Shown in pieces: positions 8,306-16,786 of a stretch of 64,000 nt of DNA; position 1 is the stretch's first letter; each line of letters opens with the position of its first letter. Both the position numbers and the translations under genes were made by a program. Below the pieces are notes generated by a model. The model was not told the DNA's origin and searched no databases. It saw only the letters and a list, made by a program, of their open reading frames with translations. Source of the DNA: Zafaria ginkgonis (GTDB lineage: Bacteria > Actinomycetota > Actinomycetes > Actinomycetales > Micrococcaceae); the NCBI RefSeq assembly GCF_039540195.1, contig NZ_BAABEO010000034.1:62001-126000 (forward strand), read 5' to 3'.

Positions 8306-8785
8306 GGAGAGCGGCAAAGGGTTCCCGCTCTCCACAATTCCTCCACGGACCCGCACAAACCCGCCACAATTCGCCGAAGAACCCGCACAAACGCGTCAGA
8401 ATTCCGGAACTGGAGAGCGGGCCTGGCGACGTCCGGTGTCCGTGGCCGGCGTGGAATGGGCATGCATCCCGGGAGCGGACGCGCCGCCGGCTTCGCTCCT
8501 GGCCCGCCGGCTTCGTCCCCACCGCCGGCCCGCAGGCCTCGGCCCTACCGGCTCGCCGGCCTCGCCTCCATCGGTCCGGAGGTCTCGGCCCGGACGGTCT
8601 TGTGCCAGCACCCCGTCCCGCATGGTGCGGATTCATTCGGTACGCCCGGCGCCTGCGTGGGGCACAATACGGGGAACGGGTTTCGTTGGGGGGACGCCAC
8701 CACGGGTCGTGCCAACTGGGATCGCCTGCGGAGGTTTGACGGTACACGGCCGCTCCGTAGCGCGGCAGGGGAAGGCGCGGGTGCC

Positions 8786-10642
8786 ATGGCGATGACGGTG
8801 TGGCAGGGGAGCGGGCGGGAGCTTGCCGACCTGGTGATGTCCACGCGGAACAGGCCGTTGGTGATCGTCTCCTACGTGCCCGGGGCAGATGAGTTGCACC
8901 TGGATGCCCAGCGCATCGCGGACGAGGCGGGCGACTGGGCCGACGTCGTCCTGGTCCGCAACGGGACACCGACCCGCGAACTGCAGCGGCACCTTCCGGA
9001 GGACTGGCAGGTGTTCGGCAACGCGGCACGGATCTACCCGCGTCCGGTGGCCGGCCGGAAGCCCGAGCCGAGCCGCTACTTCATGGCGCGCAATCCCCGG
9101 GAGGTGGAACGGTGCACGCAGGAATTGATCGATGTCGTGCTCGCCCTGCCGGCGCCCGCCAGCGGCACCGCCCTCCCCGCGGTCAAGCCCGCACCGCCGG
9201 TCCCCACGGAGAAGGCCGGCATCGTCAAGGGATTCTTCGCCGATGGCGCCTGCGCGTGGGTGGAACTGAACGACGGCGGCGTGGCGCAGATCGCGCAGCA
9301 GGACGTGGTGCCGGGGGTGCGGCTGGACTGGCTGCTGGCCCAGAAGCAGCAGGTGGAGGGCCTCTTTGATGCCGAACGGCACACGCTGGACATCGCCGGC
9401 TCCGTGCTCCGGCCGCGGCTGCTGGAGGCCTATACCTGGGGCCAGGTGGTGCTGTGCCTGGTGCTGGCGGCGGACGCGGACCGCGCGCTGCTCGGCCCCC
9501 TGCCGGGCGAGGAGATCGAGGTCCTGCGGGCCGACATTTCCTCCAACGACCTGGATGAGGTCGATTCGCTGCTCGCGCCCGGCCAAGTGGTCGCGGCCCG
9601 ACTGGTGCTGGACGCTGGCCGGCGGCGGCTGCGGCTGGTGGACGTCGACGACGACGATCCGGTGGCGCCTGTGCCGGTGCTGGTGCGCGGCGGGCTGCCG
9701 TGGCTGGCGGAGGGTCGGGACCTCCTGCCGCCGGCCGGGGAGGAACCCGACGCCGGGGCCTCCCGGGCCGTCTCCCGCATCGAGGGGGCGGGGGTTACCG
9801 GAGCGGAAACTGCCGGGGCGGAAGCTGCCGCCGGCCCGGCCGGAACGAATGGGTCGCCAACGGTCGGGGCAACCACGAACGGCGCATCAACGATCGGGGC
9901 GGCGGAGCCTTCCACTCCCAAGCCCACGGACCTTGGGAGTGCGGCCGCCGGAGGCCCGGCCGCCGACGCCAAGGTACGCAGCGGTTCGGCCCTGACCGAC
10001 GCCTTGCTGAAGGTGGCCGAGCTGAAGGCGAGGGTGGAGCGGGCCGAGGCCGCCGCCGTCGTGCTCCAGGATGCGGCAGCGCGCGCCGAGCAGGTGGAGG
10101 GGGAGCTGGCGCGGGAGCGGACCGAGTCCGCGCGGCTGCGGACGGAGAACCTGCGGATTTCCGAGCAGCGCAACAAGGCGCAGAAGCTGGCCCGCAAGGG
10201 CGTCAAGACGGCGGATTCCAAGCAGGCCCGGGAGCTGTTCACCACCGGCACGGAAGCCCTGCGGCACGAGGTGTACCTGGCGTGGGTCGAGCGGATCTCG
10301 GCGGTCGAGAAGGCGGACCGGCCCCTGCGGGAGTATGCGGTGGGACCCGGGTTCGCCAAGGCGTACTTCGCGCAGCCACCCGACATTCGGCACAAGGTCG
10401 CCAAGGCGCTGGTGGACCTGCTCACCGCGGAGCCGGGGCAGTCGGTGCAGCGGCAGGTGCACGAGTGGCGCACCGGACGCGGAGGGGACAATCCGCCGCG
10501 GACCCGGGAGGACGGGGCCGTGGGCTTCCGGATGTACGTGGAGGAGAACACTCCCGGGGCGCGGCGCGTGCATTTCTGGAAGCTGCCCGGCGGCGGGATC
10601 GAACTGCACGACGTCGGGGTCCACGACAAGGACCTGGCCTAA
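8786..10642 (+). CDS. Multidomain protein: N-terminal actinobacterial domain, two beta-rich modules, coiled coil, C-terminal module
   Basis: 618 residues from ATG 8786 (MTVWQGS at 8792 is the alternative). Residues 1-125 (RPLVIVSYVPGADELHLDAQ ... FMARNPREVERCTQEL) form an alpha/beta module with two beta-strand/helix units. Residues ~145-300 look like two beta-barrel repeats (GIVKGFFADGACAWVELNDG; VLCLVLAADADRALLGPLPG) that could be S1/OB-like. A low-complexity Ala/Gly/Thr linker follows, then a coiled coil (~residues 410-475, ELKARVERAEAAAVVLQDAA...). The last ~125 residues (PPDIRHKVAKALVDLLT ... RMYVEENTPGARRVHFWKLP) form a compact basic/aromatic module I have seen in other large actinobacterial proteins. 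No catalytic motif is certain. Confidence 0.7.
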   Translation: MAMTVWQGSGRELADLVMSTRNRPLVIVSYVPGADELHLDAQRIADEAGDWADVVLVRNGTPTRELQRHLPEDWQVFGNAARIYPRPVAGRKPEPSRYFMARNPREVERCTQELIDVVLALPAPASGTALPAVKPAPPVPTEKAGIVKGFFADGACAWVELNDGGVAQIAQQDVVPGVRLDWLLAQKQQVEGLFDAERHTLDIAGSVLRPRLLEAYTWGQVVLCLVLAADADRALLGPLPGEEIEVLRADISSNDLDEVDSLLAPGQVVAARLVLDAGRRRLRLVDVDDDDPVAPVPVLVRGGLPWLAEGRDLLPPAGEEPDAGASRAVSRIEGAGVTGAETAGAEAAAGPAGTNGSPTVGATTNGASTIGAAEPSTPKPTDLGSAAAGGPAADAKVRSGSALTDALLKVAELKARVERAEAAAVVLQDAAARAEQVEGELARERTESARLRTENLRISEQRNKAQKLARKGVKTADSKQARELFTTGTEALRHEVYLAWVERISAVEKADRPLREYAVGPGFAKAYFAQPPDIRHKVAKALVDLLTAEPGQSVQRQVHEWRTGRGGDNPPRTREDGAVGFRMYVEENTPGARRVHFWKLPGGGIELHDVGVHDKDLA

Positions 10643-10674
10643 GGCGGCGGGCCGGCACGTTGCTGACACCGCCA

Positions 10675-10746
10675 GGACCATTGCCGTTGCCTGCCCCGAG
10701 TGGGACCATCGTGTCCGGGGTCGGGACGGGGACAAAGGAGTCGACG
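10675..10746 (+). repeat. 72-bp upstream repeat, copy A
   Basis: Immediately precedes the first SnoaL-like gene. It aligns without gaps to copy B (14461-14532), with identical GGACCATTGCCG and a shared 24-mer starting CCTGCCCCGAGTGGGACC, so promoter and gene were duplicated together. It contains the ribosome binding site AAAGGAG. Confidence 0.75.
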
Positions 10747-11160
10747 ATGGCTGGCGAAACGGGACTGATCAAGCGCTTCTACCTGGAGGTGCTGGCCGGC
10801 GGAAACTTCGACCTCATTGACGAACTGGTTGCCGAGGGGTTCGTCGACCATGAGAGCCTTCCCGGCCAGCCGCCGGGCAAGGAAGGCGTGCGGTTCTTCG
10901 CCGACACGATGCGGGCGGCCTTTCCCGACCTGAGCGTGAAGTCCATCGACCCGGCGCTGGCCGAGGGGGACCTTGAGGCCGTCCGCACGGTCCTGACCGG
11001 CACGCACCAAGGCGAGCTGATGGGGGTGGCGCCAACCGGCCGGACCGTGGAAATCGAATCGATCGACATCATCCGCATCGAAGACGGCAAGGTCGCCGAG
11101 CACTGGGGAATCACCGACTCGATGGGCCTCATGCAGCAGCTCGGGGACGTGCCCGGATAG
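10747..11160 (+). CDS. SnoaL-like ester cyclase/polyketide-cyclase-fold protein (copy A)
   Basis: 137 residues, a single NTF2/SnoaL-like domain: LIKRFYLEVLAGGNFDLIDE, FVDHESLPGQPPGKEGVRFF, AFPDLSVK, then beta-strands VRTVLTGTHQGELMG, VEIESIDIIRIEDGKVAEHWGI. In this family the DH and EHW His residues line the pocket. Members may cyclise or hydrate small substrates or simply bind them; the substrate is unknown. AAAGGAG lies 6 bases before ATG. It is a close paralogue of the gene at 14533, whose upstream region is also duplicated. Confidence 0.8.
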   Translation: MAGETGLIKRFYLEVLAGGNFDLIDELVAEGFVDHESLPGQPPGKEGVRFFADTMRAAFPDLSVKSIDPALAEGDLEAVRTVLTGTHQGELMGVAPTGRTVEIESIDIIRIEDGKVAEHWGITDSMGLMQQLGDVPG

Positions 11161-11321
11161 AAATGCCCACACCAGCCCGGTGCCGCTGTGCCGTCCTGAG
11201 GAACGCGGCTTCGTGTCGGTCTCCGGCCCGTCCCTAATGCTCTGTACAGTATCTCCAAACAGTTGATGAGGTGGGCCGGGTCACACCCGGGCTGCTCCGA
11301 TGCAGGAACGGAGGAGGGCGG

Positions 11322-11597
11322 ATGAGCGGACGACTCAACGAGGCCCTGGACGTGGTTGATGCCACCGACGCCTACGATTCGAGCACCGAGGCCAGGGGGC
11401 GGCGCGCCCACGCGCGCGTGCTGGCCACGATTGAACTGGCAGAGGCTACCGCCAAGTTGCACCGGGAGCAGCGCATTGCGAACCTCCTCCAGCTCGCGCA
11501 GCTGGACACGAAGGACTCCGCGTGGGCGCTGAAGGAGGCCCGCAAAATGCTGGCTGCGGATGGGGGCCTCCTGAGCAAGGTTAAAGACGCCGCCTGA
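11322..11597 (+). CDS. Small uncharacterised helical protein
   Basis: 91 residues starting at ATG 11322 (MSGRLNEALDV), preceded by GGAGGAGGG. It is highly charged and alpha-helical throughout, ending LKEARKMLAADGGLLSKVKD; no Cys, no membrane segment. No homologue recognised. It sits between the first SnoaL-like gene and the convergent XRE gene. Confidence 0.55.
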   Translation: MSGRLNEALDVVDATDAYDSSTEARGRRAHARVLATIELAEATAKLHREQRIANLLQLAQLDTKDSAWALKEARKMLAADGGLLSKVKDAA

Positions 11598-11627
11598 GGG
11601 CGTGCGCATCACCGGGTCCCTTCCCGG

Positions 11628-12194
11628 TCAATGACTCAGGTGTGCGCGTTCGCCGTCGTGGTCCAGGATCGTCAGGATCTCTACCGGTCCGCCCTCGGCG
11701 GTGATCGCATGCGGCACCATCGTTGAGAACTCGGCGGCCTGCCCGGCATGGACGGTCACGACGCGCTCGCCCAGCTGCACCCGGGCGGTTCCTGAGAGCA
11801 CAGTCAGCCATTCGCGCCCCGGGTGCACCGGGAGCTCCGCCGGCACTGCCCGTTCGGGCGTGATGCGCATCTTCGCCACCGTGACCCCGTGCAGGGTCGA
11901 TTCGTTGGACAGCAGCCAGGTGGTCGTGCCCGGCGTGTGCTGGGGCTCGGGCCGGATGACGACGTCGGAATCCTCCTCCGCCTGCACCAACTGATCCAGC
12001 GTGGTGTCCAGGGCGCGGGCCAGCGGGACGAGTTGGTCCAGGGCGATGCGCCGGTGCCCGGTCTCGATCCGGCTCAGGGTGGACGGCGTCAGCCCGCACC
12101 GGTTGGCGAGGGCCTCCAGGGACCATCCGCGCGCGGTCCGCAGCCCGCGGATCCTTTGGCGGACCACGTCATCTACATCGAGTTCTTGCGTCAT
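11628..12194 (-). CDS. XRE-family regulator with C-terminal cupin
   Basis: 188 residues. A helix-turn-helix of the XRE type covers residues ~12-65 (IRGLRTARGWSLEALANRCGL / TPSTLSRIETGHR), followed by a cupin_2 barrel (LPVHPGREWLTVLSGTARVQLGE ... GQAAEFSTMVPHAI). This is the HipB/SutR-like architecture in which a small ligand binds the cupin. It is divergent from the methyltransferase/oxidoreductase pair with only 48 bases between start codons, so it probably autoregulates and controls that pair. The MTQELDV start was chosen; ATGs 12 and more bases upstream are possible. Confidence 0.8.
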   Translation of the reverse strand: MTQELDVDDVVRQRIRGLRTARGWSLEALANRCGLTPSTLSRIETGHRRIALDQLVPLARALDTTLDQLVQAEEDSDVVIRPEPQHTPGTTTWLLSNESTLHGVTVAKMRITPERAVPAELPVHPGREWLTVLSGTARVQLGERVVTVHAGQAAEFSTMVPHAITAEGGPVEILTILDHDGERAHLSH

Positions 12195-12242
12195 GCGCAA
12201 AAGCATATGCGTATGAAGCATGGGGTTTCTACACTCGACACC
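12195..12242. promoter_or_regulatory. 48-bp divergent promoter region of the XRE / methyltransferase pair
   Basis: The AT-rich core AGCATATGCGTATGAAGCAT contains the small inverted repeat CATA-TGCG-TATG and two flanking GCAT-type steps, in an otherwise GC-rich setting. It is the only shared control region for both directions and the likely binding place for the XRE-cupin protein. Confidence 0.45.
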
Positions 12243-13280
12243 ATGACCCGACATGCCCGGCACGGCCAGCCCGAAACCCACCCCCGCGAAGTGAACGCCC
12301 ACGCGTCCCACGGCGAAGGCGTCCACACTCACGGTGCCCACGAGCACGGATCCCACAACCACGCAGCCCACGACCATGGAAGTCTGGCCGACGAGGCCGC
12401 CATGGCCGAGGTCATCGAGCTCGATGCCTCCTTGGCCGGAGGCTACGCGGACGAGGCCGCCGCCTGGGCGGCCGAGCTGGCCCACGGGCCGGTTCGCTCG
12501 GCCCTCGACCTCGGGGCCGGCACCGGCGTCGGAACGCTGGCCCTGGCCAGACGGTTCCCCGAGGCGACACTCACCGCCGTCGACCTGTCGCCGATGATGC
12601 TCCGCCGGCTCCGGACCGCCATGGAGAAGTCGGGGATGGGGGAGCGGCTGCGCACCGTCGAGGCTGATCTCGACGCCGAATTCGATGCCGGATGGGCAGG
12701 CGCCGCGGGGGCCGAAGGCGGCGCCGATCTGGCCTGGGCCTCCTCCTCGCTGCACCACGTGACGGATCCGGACCGGGTTCTGGGCAGCATCCTGCGGACA
12801 CTGCGCCCCGGGGGCCTGCTTTTGGTGCTGGAGCTCGACGAGCTGCCCCGCTTCCTGGACGGTGCCGGCGACGGGCTGGCAACGCTCGAGGATCGCTGCC
12901 ACAGGGAGATGGACCGCCTGGGCTGGAACTCCCACCCGGAGTGGAGCGACGCCCTCGCCGGCGCCGGATTCCGGCTCGAGGGCCGGCGCACCCTTGAGGT
13001 GGAGGCCGGGGGAGCCGACGAGGCCAACGGGTCCCCGCCGTCCGAGCTTGCCCGCTTCGCCCGCCTGTTCCTGTCCAGGATCCGGGCCGCGCTGAGCTCC
13101 TCGCAGGGCTCCTCGCTGGACGGATTGGCCGTGGAGGAGGACCTCGCCGCGCTGGACATCGCCGATGACATGGCAGCACTCGACCGGCTGCTCGGACAGG
13201 GACCGGGCTCGCTCGAAGAGCTGCCCGGGCTGTCCGTCCGTACCCGCCGCACCGCCTGGGCCGCCCGCCGTCCGGTGTAG
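12243..13280 (+). CDS. SAM-dependent methyltransferase with His-rich N-terminus
   Basis: 345 residues. Residues ~1-45 contain about a dozen His in HGEGVHTHGAHEHGSHNHAA, a likely metal-binding tail. A class I methyltransferase fold follows: motif I LDLGAGTGVGTLALA, acidic end of strand 2 AVDLSP, motif post-I/IV DLAWASSSLHHVTDPD, and motif VI LRPGGLLLVLELDE. The acceptor is unknown. With the downstream thioredoxin-reductase-like gene and divergent XRE-cupin gene it forms a set that I recall as recurrent in Arthrobacter and Streptomyces relatives. A metal- or metalloid-linked role is inference from the His tail. Confidence 0.8.
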   Translation: MTRHARHGQPETHPREVNAHASHGEGVHTHGAHEHGSHNHAAHDHGSLADEAAMAEVIELDASLAGGYADEAAAWAAELAHGPVRSALDLGAGTGVGTLALARRFPEATLTAVDLSPMMLRRLRTAMEKSGMGERLRTVEADLDAEFDAGWAGAAGAEGGADLAWASSSLHHVTDPDRVLGSILRTLRPGGLLLVLELDELPRFLDGAGDGLATLEDRCHREMDRLGWNSHPEWSDALAGAGFRLEGRRTLEVEAGGADEANGSPPSELARFARLFLSRIRAALSSSQGSSLDGLAVEEDLAALDIADDMAALDRLLGQGPGSLEELPGLSVRTRRTAWAARRPV

Positions 13281-13358
13281 GGCGTCGGCAGGGCGGCCCG
13301 GCCCCTAGCCACCGCAGTTTCACGCACACCACCCCTACGCGACCACCAGGAGGATCCC

Positions 13359-14396
13359 ATGACCACCACCCACCACGACGTCCTGATCATCGGCGGGGGA
13401 GCGGCCGGCCTCAGCGCCGCTACTACCCTGGCCCGCTCGCTGCGCGACGTGCTCGTCGTCGACGCCGGCGAACCGCGCAACGCCCCGGCCCACGCCGCCC
13501 ACAACCTGCTGGGCCGGGAGGGCATCAATCCGCTCGAGCTGCTCGCAGCCGGCCGCGCGGAGGCTGAGGCCTACGGCGCCCGCATCGTCCGCGACCGCGC
13601 AGTATCCATCAACAGCGTAGGGTCCATCAGCGGCGAAGCCTCCGTCGGCCGCGGCGGCAGCGGGTTCGCCGTCGAACTGGGCTCCGGCGCCACTGCAACC
13701 GCCCGCCGCCTGCTGCTCGCCACCGGCCTCGTGGACGAGCTTCCCGACGTTCCCGGCCTGCGCGAGCACTGGGGCAGCCGCGTGCTGCACTGCCCGTACT
13801 GCCACGGCTGGGAGGTCCGCGGCCGGAAGATCGGGGTGCTCGCCAGCTCCCCGATGGCCGTGCACCAGGCCCTGCTGTTCCGCCAGCTCAGCGAGGACGT
13901 CACCGTCTTCCTGCACGAGCAACCCGGCTTCGGACCGGAGGAGGCCGCGCAGCTGGAGGCAATCGGCGTACGGATCATGCCGGGCCGGGTGGTGCGCGTG
14001 GAGTCCGGTCCGGAGGGTACGACGCCGGATGCCGGCCAGGACGCGGACGCTGCCGCGGAAACGGGATTGGGCGTGGTCTTGGAGGATGGGGCGCGGATGG
14101 ACGTCGACGCGCTCGCCGTGGGGCCGCGCATGGTCGCCCGCGGGGAGCTGTACGAACAGCTCGGCGGCACGCTGTCCGAGCATCCGATGGGCCTTTTCAT
14201 CGAGACCGGCCCCATGGGTAAGACCCCGCTCGACGGCGTGTGGGCGGCAGGCAACGCGAACGACCTCGCCGCCATGGTCTCCGTCGCCGGCGGGGCCGGA
14301 ACCATGGCCGCCGCCGCGATCAACGCCGACCTCGCCGGAGAGGACGCCCGCGCGGCGGCCCTTGCGATGACCCGTGCGGTGGCGGCCTCCCGCTGA
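13359..14396 (+). CDS. NAD(P)/FAD-dependent oxidoreductase, thioredoxin-reductase-like
   Basis: 345 residues. FAD Rossmann motif IIGGGAAGLSAATTLA (residues ~6-21), ATGLVDELPDVPGL, then LHCPYCHGWEVRG with the redox pair CPYC near residue 150, as in thioredoxin reductases. The NADPH motif is weak (GVLASSPMAVHQAL), and the C-terminal FAD segment is DGVWAAGNANDL. It lacks part of the classic NADPH-binding consensus, so it may be one of the TrxR-like enzymes acting on small dithiols. AGGAGG precedes the ATG. Probably cotranscribed with the methyltransferase 78 bases upstream. Confidence 0.85.
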   Translation: MTTTHHDVLIIGGGAAGLSAATTLARSLRDVLVVDAGEPRNAPAHAAHNLLGREGINPLELLAAGRAEAEAYGARIVRDRAVSINSVGSISGEASVGRGGSGFAVELGSGATATARRLLLATGLVDELPDVPGLREHWGSRVLHCPYCHGWEVRGRKIGVLASSPMAVHQALLFRQLSEDVTVFLHEQPGFGPEEAAQLEAIGVRIMPGRVVRVESGPEGTTPDAGQDADAAAETGLGVVLEDGARMDVDALAVGPRMVARGELYEQLGGTLSEHPMGLFIETGPMGKTPLDGVWAAGNANDLAAMVSVAGGAGTMAAAAINADLAGEDARAAALAMTRAVAASR

Positions 14397-14460
14397 TGAA
14401 AAGTGGGCGTGACGGCCTCTTGGCCAGCGTCCCCATGCCGTTCATTGCTGGCGCCGCCAC

Positions 14461-14532
14461 GGACCATTGCCGCCACCTGCCCCGAGTGGGACCATCGTGC
14501 TCGGGGCCCGAACGGCGACAAGGGAGTTAGCT
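14461..14532 (+). repeat. 72-bp upstream repeat, copy B
   Basis: Second copy of the sequence at 10675-10746, same length to the start codon. In this copy CCCCGAG and CTCGGGG (separated by 13 bases) form a perfect 7-bp inverted repeat; copy A keeps only part of it. Confidence 0.75.
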
Positions 14533-14961
14533 ATGGGTAACGACGCGGGACTGATCAAGCGCTTCTACTTGGAGGTAGTGGCGGGCGGAAACCTCGAGCT
14601 CATCGACGAGATGGTTGCGGAGGGGTTTGTCGACCACGAGAGCCTTCCCGGCCAGCCGCCCGGCAAGGAAGGCGCACACTTCTTCGTCAACACGATGCGG
14701 ACGGCATTCCCGGACCTGAGCGTGAAGTCCTCCGAGCCGGCGCTTGCCGACGGGGACCTTGAGGCCGTCCGCACGGTGCTGACCGGTACGCACCAAGGCG
14801 AATTGATGGGAGTGGCGGCAACCGGCCGGACGGTCGAAATCGAGACGATCGACATCGTGCGCTTCGAGGACGGCAAGGCCGCCGAGCACTGGGGAGTCAC
14901 GGACCTGTGGGGCCTCATGCAGCAGCTCGGAGCCGAGTCGCAGCAGAGAGGGCCCGAGTAG
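14533..14961 (+). CDS. SnoaL-like ester cyclase/polyketide-cyclase-fold protein (copy B)
   Basis: 142 residues, colinear with the copy at 10747 over almost the whole length. They share LIKRFYLEV, FVDHESLPGQPPGKEG and VLTGTHQGELMGVA; differences are mostly conservative, plus a short C-terminal tail (AESQQRGPE). AAGGGAG precedes ATG. Predicted NTF2-fold small-molecule-binding or cyclase protein, substrate unknown. Confidence 0.8.
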   Translation: MGNDAGLIKRFYLEVVAGGNLELIDEMVAEGFVDHESLPGQPPGKEGAHFFVNTMRTAFPDLSVKSSEPALADGDLEAVRTVLTGTHQGELMGVAATGRTVEIETIDIVRFEDGKAAEHWGVTDLWGLMQQLGAESQQRGPE

Positions 14962-15028
14962 GGAAAGCCCGAATAGGGAAGGGCGGCGGCGCTCTCTCAG
15001 AGTGGAGCTGAATCGCCGTCGGCGGGCC

Positions 15029-15781
15029 CTATGAACTCAGCCCCATAAACATCGTCCGGTGCAGTATGTCCACGTGCTTCCGGGACACGTCCACCGCCGC
15101 GGCCATATCACCTGCCTTGAGTGAGGCCACCAGCGCAATGTGGTCCCGGTTGGACTGGTGCAACAGCCCGATCGGATACGGGATGAAGTAGGCGTAGAGC
15201 TCCGCAAGGGTCTCGTTGTAGGCCTCCACCGCCGAGCCCAGCCCCGAGGCCTCGGCAACCAGCCGGTGGAACTTCTCGTCCGCCTGGTGGTAGTCGGACC
15301 AGTTGGTGGATATGGCCATCTCGGCGGTGAGCCGTTCCAGCTCGTCCAGTTGCCCGGCGGTGGCGTTGGCCGCTGCGTAGTGCGTGACGGCGCATTCGAA
15401 CAAGAGCCGGCGGTCCACCAGCCGGTGCACCGCCTGCGATTCCGCCGGCGACGCGGCAAGTTCCCGCAGCACCTGCTGCGGGGGCTCGTCCGCCACGAAC
15501 GTTCCGCCGCCCCGACCCCGCCGGCGCACCACCACGCCCTGCTCGGCCAGGCTGGCCAGCGCGCGGCGGGCGGTGATCGGGCTGACGGACAGCCCCAGCG
15601 CGACCTCCTGCTGGTCCGGCAGCCGCTCCCCGGGCTTGAGCAGCCCCAGTGAGATGGCCATGCCGATGCGCAGCCGCACCGCGTCGATGGCGCTGCGGCG
15701 GTCGAAGCCGGCCAAGGCCGCGGAATCCATGGCCGGGACGCCTGCGTCGGCGGCAGCGTCGGCGGCGGGGGGAGTGGTCAT
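15029..15781 (-). CDS. GntR-family transcriptional regulator (FadR/FCD type)
   Basis: 250 residues from ATG 15781 (GGCAGG upstream). A winged-helix GntR domain spans residues ~27-100 (AVRLRIGMAISLGLLKPGERLPDQQEVALGLSVS type, recognition helix PITARRALASLAEQGVV, wing RRRGRGGGTFV). A helical FCD ligand domain follows (LLFECAVTHYA, FHRLVAEASGL, HIALVASLKAGD). It is divergent from the nitrilase/permease operon and is the obvious candidate for its substrate-responsive repressor. Confidence 0.85.
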   Translation of the reverse strand: MTTPPAADAAADAGVPAMDSAALAGFDRRSAIDAVRLRIGMAISLGLLKPGERLPDQQEVALGLSVSPITARRALASLAEQGVVVRRRGRGGGTFVADEPPQQVLRELAASPAESQAVHRLVDRRLLFECAVTHYAAANATAGQLDELERLTAEMAISTNWSDYHQADEKFHRLVAEASGLGSAVEAYNETLAELYAYFIPYPIGLLHQSNRDHIALVASLKAGDMAAAVDVSRKHVDILHRTMFMGLSS

Positions 15782-15897
15782 GCCTGCCACTTTACGGGCA
15801 CCACCTTCCGTAATTGGTTCAATATGATCTAATATGGCACAGGCCACAAAAACGAGCCACACCAAACGAGCCACACGAACCAGCCTGGAGAGAGCCC

Positions 15898-16776
15898 GTG
15901 CAACGCATCCTTCCCCTCGTCGCCGTCCAGGCGCCGCCGCGCCTGATCGGCGAGCCGGTCTCGGCCTTCGCCGCAGAGGTCCGCGCCGCCGTCGAACGAC
16001 AGCCCGGCACCCGGCTGGTCGTTTTCCCGGAACTGCACCTGTTCGGGGACGGCAACCCCGACCTGCAGCGGACCGAGGTGCTGCAGGAATCGGCCGAACC
16101 CCTGGACGGCCCGCGGGTCCGCCAGCTGCGGCAGCTGGCCGCGGACCTGGGCATCTGGCTGGTTCCGGGCAGCGTCTGCGAGCGCGGACCGGAAGGCCAG
16201 CTGTTCAACACCGCCCTGGTGCTCTCCCCGGAGGGCGAACTGGCGGGCTACTACCGCAAGATCTTCCCGTGGCGCCCGCACGAGCCCTACGACCCGGGCG
16301 ACCGCTTCACGGTGGTGGACCTGGACGGGATCGGCCGGGTGGGACTGAACATCTGCTACGACGCCTGGTTCCCGGAAGTGACCCGGCAGCTGGCCTGGAT
16401 GGGCGCCGAGGTCATCCTCAATGTCGTCAAGACCACCACCCCGGACCGGCGGCAGGAACTGGTGCTGGCCCAGGCCAACGCGATCGTGAACCAGGTGTTT
16501 ATGGTCAGCGTGAACTGCGCCGGCCCCACCGGGCAGGGCCGCAGCCTGATCGTCGACCCGGAAGGCAACGTCATTGCCGAGGCAGGGGACGACGCCCCGG
16601 CCCTGCTGGCCGCGGAACTGGACCTCGCCGCCGTCGACCGCGTCCGCACGCACGGGACCGAAAACGTCAACCGCCCGTGGTCGCAGTTCCACGACGGCGA
16701 GCCGGCCATCGAACTGCCCATCTACCAGGGCCGGATCGACCCTGCAGCCTGGACCCCGCAGTCCTCCAACCGCTAA
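15898..16776 (+). CDS. Carbon-nitrogen hydrolase (nitrilase superfamily), first of pair
   Basis: 292 residues from GTG 15898 (GGAGAGA upstream). The nitrilase triad is visible: Glu in VFPELHLF, Lys in YYRKIFPW, Cys in NICYDAWFPEV. The superfamily hydrolyses nitriles, amides or carbamates; FPEL and CYD fit aliphatic amidase/carbamylase branches better than true nitrilases, but the substrate is open. First gene of an operon with an APC permease (11 bases downstream) and a second C-N hydrolase, divergent from the GntR regulator. Confidence 0.85.
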   Translation: MQRILPLVAVQAPPRLIGEPVSAFAAEVRAAVERQPGTRLVVFPELHLFGDGNPDLQRTEVLQESAEPLDGPRVRQLRQLAADLGIWLVPGSVCERGPEGQLFNTALVLSPEGELAGYYRKIFPWRPHEPYDPGDRFTVVDLDGIGRVGLNICYDAWFPEVTRQLAWMGAEVILNVVKTTTPDRRQELVLAQANAIVNQVFMVSVNCAGPTGQGRSLIVDPEGNVIAEAGDDAPALLAAELDLAAVDRVRTHGTENVNRPWSQFHDGEPAIELPIYQGRIDPAAWTPQSSNR

Positions 16777-16786
16777 GGAACCACCG

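Larger units (their letters stand above)
8236..8785. other. 550-bp intergenic region with nested repeats
   Basis: No credible gene. It holds the DUF222/HNH promoter, the 15-bp palindrome, and three copies of one 9-mer: GGAGAGCGG at 8306-8314, its complement CCGCTCTCC at 8325-8333, and GGAGAGCGG again at 8412-8420. The middle copy could pair with either outer copy, giving two mutually exclusive hairpins. ACCCGCACAAAC also occurs twice (near 8350 and 8382). The region 8456-8785 is open in the frame of the next gene but has Pro/Arg/Ser-rich, non-coding-looking translation. Confidence 0.5.
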
